Under the pieces are notes generated by a model. That model did not search any database and was not told where the DNA came from. It saw only the letters and a program-made list of their open reading frames with translations. Shown here piece after piece: positions 18,201 to 26,079 of a DNA stretch of 64,000 nt (positions are counted from its first letter, which is position 1; each line of letters begins with the position of its first letter). The stretch comes from Bordetella trematum. GTDB taxonomy: Bacteria > Pseudomonadota > Gammaproteobacteria > Burkholderiales > Burkholderiaceae_B. The DNA is taken from positions 186,195-250,194 of the forward strand of contig NZ_FKBR01000033.1 of the NCBI RefSeq assembly GCF_900078335.1, written 5' to 3'. Position numbers and translations under genes: made by a program.

Positions 18201-18773
18201 CGCATTTCCGCCGTCATCGCCGAAATCCAGATGCTGCGCATTCTGTATCTGCAGGGCGACCTGCCTGCTCTGGCCCTGCGCAGCCAGGGCTTGTTGCAGG
18301 CCCTGCAGCCGCAGTGGCCCGGCAGTGTCTGGGCAGCGGTGGCCGAAACCTATGTGCTGTACTGCCGCCTGGTCAAGGGAGAGGAGATCGGCCAGGATCT
18401 GGAGCGGCTGCTGGCGCTTGCCCCCGAGTTCGCCCGCAGCATGCCGCTGGCCGAGGACGCGTTTCTCTGCATCCTGGCGCGTTGCCTGCTGGCGCAGGGA
18501 GCGCTCACGCGGGCCGCCCAGGCGCTCGACCGGGTTGTGGACATTGCCCGGCAGCGCGCTTCGCGATTGCTGCTGCCGGAGGTCCATTGCCTGCGTGGCG
18601 ATCTTGCCTGGGTGCGCGCCGACCAGGCGGGCGCGCAACAGGCCTGGGCCCTTGCACAGCAGGAAGTGCTTCAGTCGGGCCTGTATGCCTATGAGGGCTG
18701 GATACGCCAGCGTCGTGCGTGCTTTCCCGATTTCGCCGCGCGCCGCGAATGGGTGCAGCGCCAGCCGGGCTAG
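15213..18773 (+). CDS. Large BTAD-domain regulator with P-loop NTPase and TPR repeats
   Basis: An 1186-aa cytosolic protein. Residues 1-90 form an OmpR/SARP-like winged helix; 95-235 form the helical BTAD domain. Residues about 255-410 resemble a degenerate class III nucleotide-cyclase domain (VAYLDSWHDQLVEML, then SLFGQMVVPLAWKARRGEILLSPQAA), without obvious catalytic metal residues. An STAND-like NTPase follows, with Walker A GGLGLGKS (about 453-460) and a Walker B-like VVVLDHAD near 563. The C-terminal half is TPR-like helical repeats. The domain order recalls LuxR/MalT-type and AAA-cyclase regulators. Its targets are unknown; it abuts a convergent outer-membrane channel gene with only 2 bp between stop codons. 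Confidence 0.85.
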   Translation: MIALGLLGSFRLMVDQCDRTSLLRYDKVKLLAAVLCLSEGRAMHRDVLARMLWPDAPRDQALARLRHALHGLRRALGEAAQQVLSSHDGAIAVSAGAVRVDVLDFLAGGPSPGPQRLSLYGGPFLDGLKVPEVDVFMAWRQSWADRLALELLRLRVQEMETLQACGELDQALEAAKAWVQQSPEQEAYHRLLIGVLMQRGERPAALQAYAQCEQALRQHLGVAPASQTRDLVDAAWPMRGVEATPRQSEDYRTVTTLAVALSWQPGEQAASDLDGDLVPDEAVAYLDSWHDQLVEMLRQHGAWLSQASGSTLLAHFGFPQEQSAPVARVLALACAIRALRAPENIRIGQAVHVSLALVDEQQVNAHSLFGQMVVPLAWKARRGEILLSPQAAARLSDWQIEQRRDAAGPCFALGEGPWPNDPVYGCQQAFEFLVQQWGRCRERADKQAFWISGGLGLGKSRLAQALLSYAAREGAQPLMLDLAQPDVLAAALAFVQAGPDAPRRHALRLCLQGGAGIADGELDELQARLSQPADEAASPGVCRLLRAVAAWAATRRRSLVVVLDHADRLARDQDALLAEAWKALAAHPAGVLLLILARQDQPALAAAQALPLSPLTPADADRAMSFYARGRRLPGSARDRIRELGRRNPMLIKDMAHMMRLGLPPEYLPRLADRLLEELAGLDEVARRVLYTAVLWEQASVAGLACACELDASRTQQVLDGLVARGLLQSASAQGIECAPLWRRALRRLIGKEESRRLYGRLALSLIQARQAHEQIAACLAQAHSSEAALWWRRAIDAALAEGQTGQAAEHLAQALGSLQYMNDVELRRQYEHQSYVTLGALEFSHGGPAAAPASQAYREAARRGGSPQDALPVLWGEWVLAHGAGRLPESLACAKQLQSQASRLGQSAWYGWGLYAEAQYLFWKGAAQQAEEVLEEALRALSQMASPPSLASALGHHCPAMVHSLLGLTRAVQGRHGAGLQQARLALQLAAQSQSRISAVIAEIQMLRILYLQGDLPALALRSQGLLQALQPQWPGSVWAAVAETYVLYCRLVKGEEIGQDLERLLALAPEFARSMPLAEDAFLCILARCLLAQGALTRAAQALDRVVDIARQRASRLLLPEVHCLRGDLAWVRADQAGAQQAWALAQQEVLQSGLYAYEGWIRQRRACFPDFAARREWVQRQPG

Positions 18774-18775
18774 CC

Positions 18776-19537
18776 TCAGAACTGGAAGTTGATGCCGGCG
18801 AAGACCTGCCATACCGGCACCCCGGCGCCCTTTTTGTCGACCGAGTATTGTGGCTCGACGAAGGCGTTGATCGAACTGTGTCCGCCCAGCTTCGTCACCC
18901 GCCCCAGACCCAGGCCGATGGGTATGGCGCGCGTGTGCTTTTCCATATCAAAGGTCCACACGGCGCTGGAGCGCAGGTAGAAGCCCTGCGGCAGGTTGTA
19001 GAACAGTGCGGGCTGGAAGGTCGCCATCCTGACCTTGTCGCGATTGGAGTTGCCGGCAAACGATTGCTGGAAGGTCAGCAGACCGCCGGCCAGGCCCCAC
19101 TTGCGCGTGGCGACCAGCGCAGCAGCCGGACCGATCTGCCATTTGCCCTGGCCGAGCCAGTCGTTGGAGGCGGTGGGCATGACCAGCATCGGGCCGATGC
19201 CATAAGAAAAATCCTCCCCCGAGTGCATGAAGATATCCATCAGGCTGATGTCGCCCAGCCCGGATTTGCGCCCCAGCCTGTCATGGCTGAGCGCCATGAT
19301 GGGGATGTTGATGCGCCACAGCTGGGGGCGGCCGAAGGTCTTGTTGGGCAGCACGCCTCGCACCAGGGTCTGGTTGGCCCAGGCGTTGTCGATATTGTGC
19401 AGCTTGGGCACGTAGTAGTCGTGCAGGCTGACAAGCGGGCGCGGGCTGAGGGGGTTGTTGGCCTCGTTCTGCGACTGGGCCATTGCCTGGGCGCTCAACA
19501 GGCCGGCTGCCAGCAGGCAGTAGATGGGCTTTTTCAT
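18776..19537 (-). CDS. Outer-membrane beta-barrel channel, MetA/phenol-degradation type
   Basis: A 253-aa exported protein. The signal peptide is residues 1-22 (MKKPIYCLLAAGLLSAQAMA). Alternating aromatic/polar strands follow, and the C-terminal residue is phenylalanine (VFAGINFQF), the usual outer-membrane insertion signal. It resembles the Phenol_MetA_deg-type transporter-like proteins found near aromatic or aliphatic degradation genes. It is divergent from the alkyl sulfatase across 146 bp, so it may let sulfate esters or fatty alcohols cross the outer membrane. I start at 19537, where the signal peptide begins. Confidence 0.7.
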   Translation of the reverse strand: MKKPIYCLLAAGLLSAQAMAQSQNEANNPLSPRPLVSLHDYYVPKLHNIDNAWANQTLVRGVLPNKTFGRPQLWRINIPIMALSHDRLGRKSGLGDISLMDIFMHSGEDFSYGIGPMLVMPTASNDWLGQGKWQIGPAAALVATRKWGLAGGLLTFQQSFAGNSNRDKVRMATFQPALFYNLPQGFYLRSSAVWTFDMEKHTRAIPIGLGLGRVTKLGGHSSINAFVEPQYSVDKKGAGVPVWQVFAGINFQF

Positions 19538-19683
19538 GCGGACTCCTGTTCGAAAAGCCGAAGATAGGAAGCCCGCGTTGAATAAGCATTTAATGCCCGA
19601 TGCCCGCGGCGCCAGCCAGGGCTGGAGGCGCGCCAGGCTGTGCCGCAGAATCGGTCGCTTCATGTTTCAAGGAGAAGCGCGCC

Positions 19684-21666
19684 ATGGCACAGGCAATTGC
19701 GAGACGTTTGTTGGCGGCGGCATGGATGAGCGCCGGGCTGGCGACAGCCCAGGCGGCCCCGGCGCAGGACGTGCCGGCCGCCGAGGCATCCCGGGCCACC
19801 GCGCAGCGTCACGCCCAATGGATGCGGACGTTGCCGTTTTCAGACCGTCAGGATTTCGAGGATGCCGCGCGTGGCCTGATCCATCGCGAGCCCAGCCTGC
19901 GCATCCAGGGCAATCGCGGCAACGTGGTCTGGGATCTGGATTCCTATAAGGCCTTCATCACCCAGGACAGCGCAGCGCCGGCCACCGTGCACCCCGGCTT
20001 GTGGCGGATGGCCCAGCTGAACCTGCTGGACGGGGTCTATCGGGTCACGGACGGCATCTACCAGGTGCGGGGCTACGATCTGTCCAACATCACCTTCGTG
20101 CGCGGCCGGACCGGCTGGATCGTCTTTGACGTGGGGACCTCCACGGAAACCGCCGCGGCCGCCGCCGCGCTGATTCAGAAGCACGTGGAGCCGGCGCCCA
20201 TCAAGGCGGTGATCTACAGCCACTCTCACATCGATCACTACGCCGGGGTCAGGGGCGTGGTGGACCAGGCGGCCGTGGATGCGGGGCAAGTGGAGATCAT
20301 TGCGCCCGAGGGTTTCTTCGAGCATGCCATCAGCGAAGGCGTGATCGCCGGCAATGCCATGAAGCGCCGCGCCACCTACATGTACGGCGCCTTCCTGCCG
20401 CGTGGGCCGCGGCACGGCGTGGGGTCGGGCCTGGGCATGACCAACCCGCTGGGCACGGTCTCGCTGATCGCGCCTACCCGCCTGGTGGCGCGGACCGGTG
20501 AGCAACTGGTGGTCGACGGGGTGGAAATGGTGATGCAGCTCACGCCCGGCACCGAGGCGCCGGTCGAGATGAACACCTATCTGCCGCAGTTCAAGGCCAT
20601 GTGGATGGCCGAGAACACCACCCACACCATGCACAACGTCCTTTCGCTGCGCGGCACCCAGGTGCGTGATGCCAGACAGTGGGCCTATTACATCAATCAG
20701 ACCCTGGAGTGGTTTGGCGACAAGGCCGAGGTGAAGTTCCAGGCGCACCATTGGCCGGTCTGGGGCCAGGAGCGCGTGCAGGCCTACCTGACCCGGCAGC
20801 GAGATCTGTACAAGTACATCCACGATCGCAGCGTCAACCTGATGAACAAGGGCTACACCGGCGAGGAGATCGCCGAGCGGATCGAGCTGCCGCCGACCCT
20901 GCGCGATGATTGGGCCGCCCGGGGCTACTACGGCACGCTGAAGCACAACGCGCGAGCGGTCTATCAGTACTACATGGGCTGGTATGACGGCAATCCGTCC
21001 AGCCTGGACGTGCTGCCGCCGGTCGAGGCCGCGCGCAAGTACGTGGAATACATCGGGCGCGACCGCCTGATGGAGCGCGCCCGGCACGACTTCGACCAGG
21101 GCGAGTATCGCTGGGCCGCCATGGTGCTCAAGCATGCCGTGTTCGCTGATCCGCAGGACAAGGCGGCGCGGGAGCTGCTGGCTGCCACCTATGAACAGCT
21201 CGGCTATCAGGCCGAATCGGGGCCGTGGCGTTCGATCTATCTGCAGGGCGCCCTGGAGTTGCGCCATGGCACGCCAGAGGTGCCCGTGCCGGCGGGCAAC
21301 AATGCCGACATGCTGGCGGCACTGACGCCCGAGATGATGTTCGACCTGATGGCCGTGCGGCTGGATGCCGAAAAAGTGGCAGGCAAAACCTTGGCCGTGG
21401 CCTTCCGCTTCCCGGATCTGGATCGTACCTATACCCTGAGCGTCGGCAATTCGGTGCTGAACTACAGCACGCGCGATGGCTTGCCGGCACAGGCGACGGT
21501 GGAAGTCTCGTTCGACGATTTCAAGCGCATTCAGGCCAGGGCGCTGGACTGGAAGAGCGCCATCAAGTCGAAGCGGGCGCGCATTTCCGGGGCGCCGCGC
21601 AAGCTGGTCGAGTTCGCCGGCCTGTTCGAAGAGCCGCCGCTCTGGTTCAACATCGTCACACCCTGA
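19684..21666 (+). CDS. sdsA: Periplasmic alkyl sulfatase, SdsA/BDS1 family
   Basis: A 660-aa zinc hydrolase that releases sulfate from primary alkyl sulfates such as SDS. It has a signal peptide (residues 1-25, ending ATAQA), a metallo-beta-lactamase-like domain with SHSHIDH (H180, H182, D184, H185), the second-metal glutamates in APVEMNTYLPQ and WMAEN, and the histidine in FQAHHWPVWG. These match the SdsA1 ligand set. A dimerisation domain and a C-terminal SCP-2-like domain (from about residue 540) follow; the length is normal. The ribosome-binding site is AAGGAGA. Its 3' end overlaps the convergent MocR gene by 11 bp. Confidence 0.93.
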   Translation: MAQAIARRLLAAAWMSAGLATAQAAPAQDVPAAEASRATAQRHAQWMRTLPFSDRQDFEDAARGLIHREPSLRIQGNRGNVVWDLDSYKAFITQDSAAPATVHPGLWRMAQLNLLDGVYRVTDGIYQVRGYDLSNITFVRGRTGWIVFDVGTSTETAAAAAALIQKHVEPAPIKAVIYSHSHIDHYAGVRGVVDQAAVDAGQVEIIAPEGFFEHAISEGVIAGNAMKRRATYMYGAFLPRGPRHGVGSGLGMTNPLGTVSLIAPTRLVARTGEQLVVDGVEMVMQLTPGTEAPVEMNTYLPQFKAMWMAENTTHTMHNVLSLRGTQVRDARQWAYYINQTLEWFGDKAEVKFQAHHWPVWGQERVQAYLTRQRDLYKYIHDRSVNLMNKGYTGEEIAERIELPPTLRDDWAARGYYGTLKHNARAVYQYYMGWYDGNPSSLDVLPPVEAARKYVEYIGRDRLMERARHDFDQGEYRWAAMVLKHAVFADPQDKAARELLAATYEQLGYQAESGPWRSIYLQGALELRHGTPEVPVPAGNNADMLAALTPEMMFDLMAVRLDAEKVAGKTLAVAFRFPDLDRTYTLSVGNSVLNYSTRDGLPAQATVEVSFDDFKRIQARALDWKSAIKSKRARISGAPRKLVEFAGLFEEPPLWFNIVTP

Positions 21667-23038
21667 GCGCCTCGGCCAGTACCGTGAAAATCCGCTCGTC
21701 GGTGCATTGGGCAACATTGAAACGCAGAAAGCGGCCTGCCTCGGCGGCAGGGCTGAAAGCATCGCCCGGCGCCATGACCACGCCGGCCTTCAGGCAGGCG
21801 CGGGCGACGTCGGCCGCACGCCTGCCTTCGGGCAGCCGGCACCAGAGAAACATGCCGGCCGCCGGGGTCAGCCAGGGCTGGATGCCTAGCCGGCGCAGGC
21901 GGGCCGCGGTACGTGCCAGTTGCTGGGCCAGCCGCAGGCGGGTGGCCTCCATGTGCCGGCGATAGCCGCTGTCGGTGAGAATGCGATGGATCAGGTCTGC
22001 CGCCATGCGGCTGCTGCTGAAGGTGGTGGCGGTCTTGAGGTCCAGCAGGCCTTCTATCCAGTCGGCGCGCGCAGCGATGTAGCCGCAGCGCGCTGAGGCC
22101 GACACGGTCTTGGAGAAGCTGCTGATGTGGATGACGCGCGTCAGGCCGTCAAAGGCCGCCAGGCGCGGGGCAGGCGTGGTCTCGAAGTCGGCGAAGATGT
22201 CGTCCTCGACGATGGTCAGGCCGGCGGGTTCGGCCAGCTTGAGCAGGCGGTGCGCGGTCGGCGGGGCAAGCACGGCGCCGGTCGGATTGTGGATGCCCGA
22301 GTTGGTGATGTACAGCCGCGGCGCATGGGCATCGAGCGCCGCCTGGAACGCGGCAAGGTCCGGGCCGCCGGGGGTATAGGGCACGCCGACCACCTTGACC
22401 CGATGCGCCTTGAGCAGGGCATGGAAATTGAAGTAGCAGGGGTCGTCGACCAGTACCGTGTCGCCAGGCTCGAGCAGGAAACGGCAGATGAGGTCGATGG
22501 ACTGGGTGCCGGAATCTGTCAACAGGATCTGCTCTGGCGGGACATCGATGCCGGTGGCGGCCATCCGGCGTGCCAGCACCTGCCGCAGCGGCGGGTGGCC
22601 CAGCGGCGTGCTGTATTCGGTCAGCGCCGGTGTGGTCGCGCGCGCCAGCCCGCGCAAGGCGCGCCGTACGCCTTGTTCATACATCCAGCTGTCCGGCAGC
22701 CACCCGCAGCCCGGACGCAGGGTGTCGGGGCTGGCATCGAGCGACTGGCGCGAGATCCATAGCGGGTCCACTTCGCGATCCATGCGTGGCCCGATTTCGG
22801 CCAGGGCCAGCGGCGCGATGGGGCCGCTGACATAGAAGCCTGAGCCGGGACGCGACACCAGCAAGCCCTCGGCGGCCAGGCGTTCATACGCCTCCACCAC
22901 CGTCGAGACGGATACGCCGAGGGCCCTGGCCTGGGCCCTGACCGAAGGCAGGCGGGCCCCCGGCAGGGCCTGGCGGGCGGTGATCCGGCCCTGCACCTCT
23001 TTCATGACCCGCTGGATCCGGGTGCCGTTGCGTGCCAT
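21656..23038 (-). CDS. MocR-type regulator (GntR helix-turn-helix plus PLP aminotransferase domain)
   Basis: A 460-aa fusion. Residues 1-70 are a GntR winged helix (LPSVRAQARALGVSVSTVVEAYERL); residues about 100-455 are a fold-type I aminotransferase domain with the PLP lysine in SSFSKTVSASARCGY. MocR proteins use PLP to sense amino-type ligands and usually control a neighbouring transporter or enzyme. Here the divergent EamA exporter, 119 bp away, is the obvious target. The start at 23038 has GGAG upstream; an in-frame GTG at 23050 is possible. Confidence 0.92.
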   Translation of the reverse strand: MARNGTRIQRVMKEVQGRITARQALPGARLPSVRAQARALGVSVSTVVEAYERLAAEGLLVSRPGSGFYVSGPIAPLALAEIGPRMDREVDPLWISRQSLDASPDTLRPGCGWLPDSWMYEQGVRRALRGLARATTPALTEYSTPLGHPPLRQVLARRMAATGIDVPPEQILLTDSGTQSIDLICRFLLEPGDTVLVDDPCYFNFHALLKAHRVKVVGVPYTPGGPDLAAFQAALDAHAPRLYITNSGIHNPTGAVLAPPTAHRLLKLAEPAGLTIVEDDIFADFETTPAPRLAAFDGLTRVIHISSFSKTVSASARCGYIAARADWIEGLLDLKTATTFSSSRMAADLIHRILTDSGYRRHMEATRLRLAQQLARTAARLRRLGIQPWLTPAAGMFLWCRLPEGRRAADVARACLKAGVVMAPGDAFSPAAEAGRFLRFNVAQCTDERIFTVLAEALRV

Positions 23039-23157
23039 GGTGCGCTCCACTGTGCTGGATTCAAAACATAACAGTTCTTCTTATCTGTACTGTACTGTGC
23101 GTGGACGCTGCAGGATAGCCATGCTGTACTCGCCGGATGTCTCAAGGAGCGTATTGC

Positions 23158-24021
23158 ATGGAAAAAGCCACGAGCGGCTGGGTGAGCGGTTTGATCGGCG
23201 TCGCGATTTTTGCGGGCTCGTTGCCTGCCACCCGCGTGGCGGTGACGCAGCTGGATCCCTTTTTTCTGACCTGCGCGCGCGCCGCCATTGCCGGCCTGCT
23301 GGGACTGGCCCTGCTGAGCTTGCTGCGCCAGCCCAGGCCCGTCCCCGCGCAACTGCCGTCGCTGGCGCTGACGGCGTCGGGCGTGGTGGTAGGCTTTCCG
23401 CTGTTGACGGCCTTGGCGCTGCAGTACGTGACGTCGGCGCACTCTATCGTGTTCCTGGGGCTCTTGCCGCTGAGCACGGCCATTTTTGCCGTGTTGCGCG
23501 GCGGCGAACGCCCGCGTGGGCCTTTCTGGCTGTTCTCGCTGGCGGGGGCGGCCTGCGTGACAGGCTATGCCGCGCGCGCGGGCATCGGCGCCTCTGTCCA
23601 GGGGGATCTGCTGATGCTGGCTGCCGTTGCGGTTTGCGGCATGGGCTATGCCGAGGGCGCCAGGCTTGCTCGTGTGCTGGGCGGCTGGCAGGTCATCAGC
23701 TGGGCGCTGGTATTGTCTTTGCCCATTATGCTGCCGCTGACGCTGGCGCTCAGGCCTGCGTCCTTTGCCCCCATCACGCCGGCCGTCTGGTTCAGCTTTG
23801 CCTATGTGTCGCTGTTCAGCATGCTGATCGGCTTCGTGTTCTGGTATCGCGGCCTGGCCCTGGGCGGCATCGCGGCGGTCGGGCAGTTGCAGCTGTTTCA
23901 GCCCTTCATGGGGCTGGGGCTGGCAGCGCTTTTTCTGCACGAGGAGGTCAGCATGGCGATGCTGCTGGCGACGCTGGTGGCCGTGGTCTGCGTGGCGGGC
24001 GCGAGGAAGTACGCCCGTTGA
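23158..24021 (+). CDS. EamA-family drug/metabolite (DMT) transporter
   Basis: A 287-aa protein with ten predicted helices arranged as two EamA repeats, of normal family length. Such proteins export amino acids or other metabolites. The start at 23158 is set by AAGGAG eight bases upstream; an ATG at 23137 lacks this. It is divergent from the MocR regulator and is very probably controlled by it. The substrate is unknown. Confidence 0.9.
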   Translation: MEKATSGWVSGLIGVAIFAGSLPATRVAVTQLDPFFLTCARAAIAGLLGLALLSLLRQPRPVPAQLPSLALTASGVVVGFPLLTALALQYVTSAHSIVFLGLLPLSTAIFAVLRGGERPRGPFWLFSLAGAACVTGYAARAGIGASVQGDLLMLAAVAVCGMGYAEGARLARVLGGWQVISWALVLSLPIMLPLTLALRPASFAPITPAVWFSFAYVSLFSMLIGFVFWYRGLALGGIAAVGQLQLFQPFMGLGLAALFLHEEVSMAMLLATLVAVVCVAGARKYAR

Positions 24022-24032
24022 CGACGCAGGCG

Positions 24033-25937
24033 CTAGGGCGTCTGGCCCACGTGCTGGTGCAGGATGCGGCGGATCTCCAGAATGGCTTTGGGGGTTTCCT
24101 GCACGCTGTGCGAGTAGGGGATCACCAGCTCCGAGGCCGCGCCTTCCAGGTGGGCGCTGCGATAGGGCACCAGTCCGTCGGAGGACTCCGTCAGCGGCAG
24201 CCTGGGCGTGTTGTTGGCAATGATGCTGTGATAGCGCACGGCAGGCGAGATTGGCATGCTTGCGCTCAGGGTGATGAACGGATCGCTCTGGCTGAGGTTG
24301 TCAATGCCGGTCGGCAGGTAGAGCGGCTCGGAGGACGGTGCTTGTGCGCCGTCCGGGCTTTGTGTCAGCTGCGAGAATTTGCGCAGTACCGTGGCCGGTA
24401 GCGTGATCAGGTTGGAGACCCAGCGCGCCAGGCGGTTCTCGGCGAACTCGGTGCCGCGATGCGGGGCGGCGATGAAGACGGCGCGGCTGATGCCGTTGAA
24501 GGGCTCGAAGCGCATCATGTCGCCGAAATCGGCCTGGGCCTGCGCCAGTTGATCCGGACTCAGCCGGTGCTTTTCCTGCAAGGCGTCCCAGAGCAGGTTG
24601 CCCGACGAGGAAACCATCAGGCGGCTGAGCACACCACCCATGCTGTGGCCGATGATGACCATGTCCTGCGAGGCCTGTGCAGCGCGATCCGGGTCGAAGT
24701 GATTCAGGGTCTGGCGCAGGGCCTTGCGGATCTCGGCGTTGTTGTGCGGGATGGGCGCATTGGTGGGGTAGTAGACCTGCCAGATCTGATAGTTGCGGCG
24801 CAGCACCTCATCGCCCAGGACCTCATTGGCCAGGTTGATCCAGGCCTCGGGGCTGCTGGCCAGGCCATGCAGCATCACCACGATGCGGCGCTTGGGGTCA
24901 TAGGGTTGCAGCAGGTAGATGTGCGGTGCGTCCAGGCTGTCTTCGCTGCCCAGCGCATTGCGCAGGGCCTGGGTGGCAAACCCGGAGCGGGCCAGCCACA
25001 GGCCATAGCCGGAGGTGAAGTTGGCCGCCAGGGGTACGCTCACGCCACCCAGCGGCACTTCGTAGCGCCGATAGGGGTCGTAGACCGTAAGGGTGGCGCG
25101 GTGGGTCTCGAGCACCTCCTGCAGCGTATTGCCGCGGAAGGTCAGGATCACCGTCAGCGCGGGAAACGGCGTTTCGCTGTAGGCGCTTTCGAAGGTCAAG
25201 CGCTCGTTGACGCTGGCGGCCATCACGGCCACCAGCTCGGCGCCGAAGCCGTCGCGGCGGTACATGCTGCGCAGCCCCTGGAAAGTGAGCGTCGAGGCCG
25301 GGATCAGTTCCTTGGGCTGGATCTCGCCGCCGCGCAGGCGCAGGTCATCCATGACGGCGCGCAGATGCCAGTCGCCGACCTGGATGTAGCCGGTATTGTC
25401 GACGATGCGGGCAGTGTCGCGATAGCGCTCGAAAAGCACGGTGGTCGACTGCTGCACGGCGAAGTTGTAGTAGTCGCGCACCTGCGACTGACGATCCTCG
25501 AAGGCGCGCGCGCTGGGCGGTCGCGCCGTGAAGAAGAGGTAGGCATAGGCGTAGCGCGCGCTTTGCAGGTAGGCATCGAACATCGCATCGCGCTGCGCCG
25601 CGTCGCTCGGGCTGCTGCGCTCCAGCGTCAGGGCGCGCAGCAGCCATAGCTCCGACAGCGTGGCCAGCCGGCGCTCATCGTCCAGGCCATCGTTGCGGCG
25701 GACGTCGTCGATGCAGGCAGGCTGCGCCTTGCGGCAGCCGTTCATTTCCAGGCCCAGCACGGCGATGGCTTCGTCGGCCGCGGCACTGAGCCTGCCGGTG
25801 GTGAGCACGTCGCCCCGGCGCTGCGTCACGTAGTCGCGGGTGCTGACGGAGGAGACCTTGACGCCCGCGCAGCCGACGCACAGCAGCACGAGCAGGAGGC
25901 TGGAACAACGCGCCAGGAGTGAGCGTGAAAGAGGCAT
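24033..25937 (-). CDS. Predicted lipoprotein alpha/beta hydrolase (lipase-like)
   Basis: A 634-aa protein. The N terminus MPLSRSLLARCSSLLLVLLCVGC looks like a lipoprotein signal with the lipidated cysteine at residue 23; position -3 is Cys rather than Leu, so the lipobox is imperfect. Residues about 60-340 are a helical region I do not recognise. The hydrolase domain follows: VVMLHGLASSPEAW (oxyanion region), then IIGHSMGGVLSRL (nucleophile serine), IAAPHRGTEF, and a late DGLVPYRSA and YSHSVQ that may give the catalytic Asp and His. It is likely anchored in the outer membrane facing the periplasm. The start at 25937 lies just after a hairpin that would end upstream transcripts. Confidence 0.78.
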   Translation of the reverse strand: MPLSRSLLARCSSLLLVLLCVGCAGVKVSSVSTRDYVTQRRGDVLTTGRLSAAADEAIAVLGLEMNGCRKAQPACIDDVRRNDGLDDERRLATLSELWLLRALTLERSSPSDAAQRDAMFDAYLQSARYAYAYLFFTARPPSARAFEDRQSQVRDYYNFAVQQSTTVLFERYRDTARIVDNTGYIQVGDWHLRAVMDDLRLRGGEIQPKELIPASTLTFQGLRSMYRRDGFGAELVAVMAASVNERLTFESAYSETPFPALTVILTFRGNTLQEVLETHRATLTVYDPYRRYEVPLGGVSVPLAANFTSGYGLWLARSGFATQALRNALGSEDSLDAPHIYLLQPYDPKRRIVVMLHGLASSPEAWINLANEVLGDEVLRRNYQIWQVYYPTNAPIPHNNAEIRKALRQTLNHFDPDRAAQASQDMVIIGHSMGGVLSRLMVSSSGNLLWDALQEKHRLSPDQLAQAQADFGDMMRFEPFNGISRAVFIAAPHRGTEFAENRLARWVSNLITLPATVLRKFSQLTQSPDGAQAPSSEPLYLPTGIDNLSQSDPFITLSASMPISPAVRYHSIIANNTPRLPLTESSDGLVPYRSAHLEGAASELVIPYSHSVQETPKAILEIRRILHQHVGQTP

Positions 25938-25970
25938 CGCCGTAGGGAAGGCAGGGTTAAACGCAAGGAG

Positions 25971-26002
25971 AGCGCCGCCCGATATCATATTCGGGCGGCG
26001 CT
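25971..26002 (-). terminator. Hairpin between the 2H phosphoesterase and lipase genes
   Basis: Perfect 12-bp arms (AGCGCCGCCCGA / TCGGGCGGCGCT) flank an 8-nt AT-rich loop. Read leftward it is followed by CTCTCCTTGCGTTT, a weak T-rich tail. It lies 78 bp downstream of the leftward 2H gene and 34 bp upstream of the lipase start, so it most likely separates the two transcripts. Confidence 0.5.
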
Positions 26003-26079
26003 GCTGGTGCGTGTGACGGCCTCGCCGGACGATCCTTGCAGGCGCGGCCCGGGCACGGGGCCGGGCCGCCTGTTGGCGT

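Noticed and set aside
16992-18812. 606-codon minus-strand frame opposite the BTAD regulator
   Set aside because: It is antisense to a continuous multi-domain protein, with low-complexity composition.
19840-21762. 640-codon minus-strand frame opposite the alkyl sulfatase
   Set aside because: The sulfatase has every catalytic residue; the antisense frame has none of any family.
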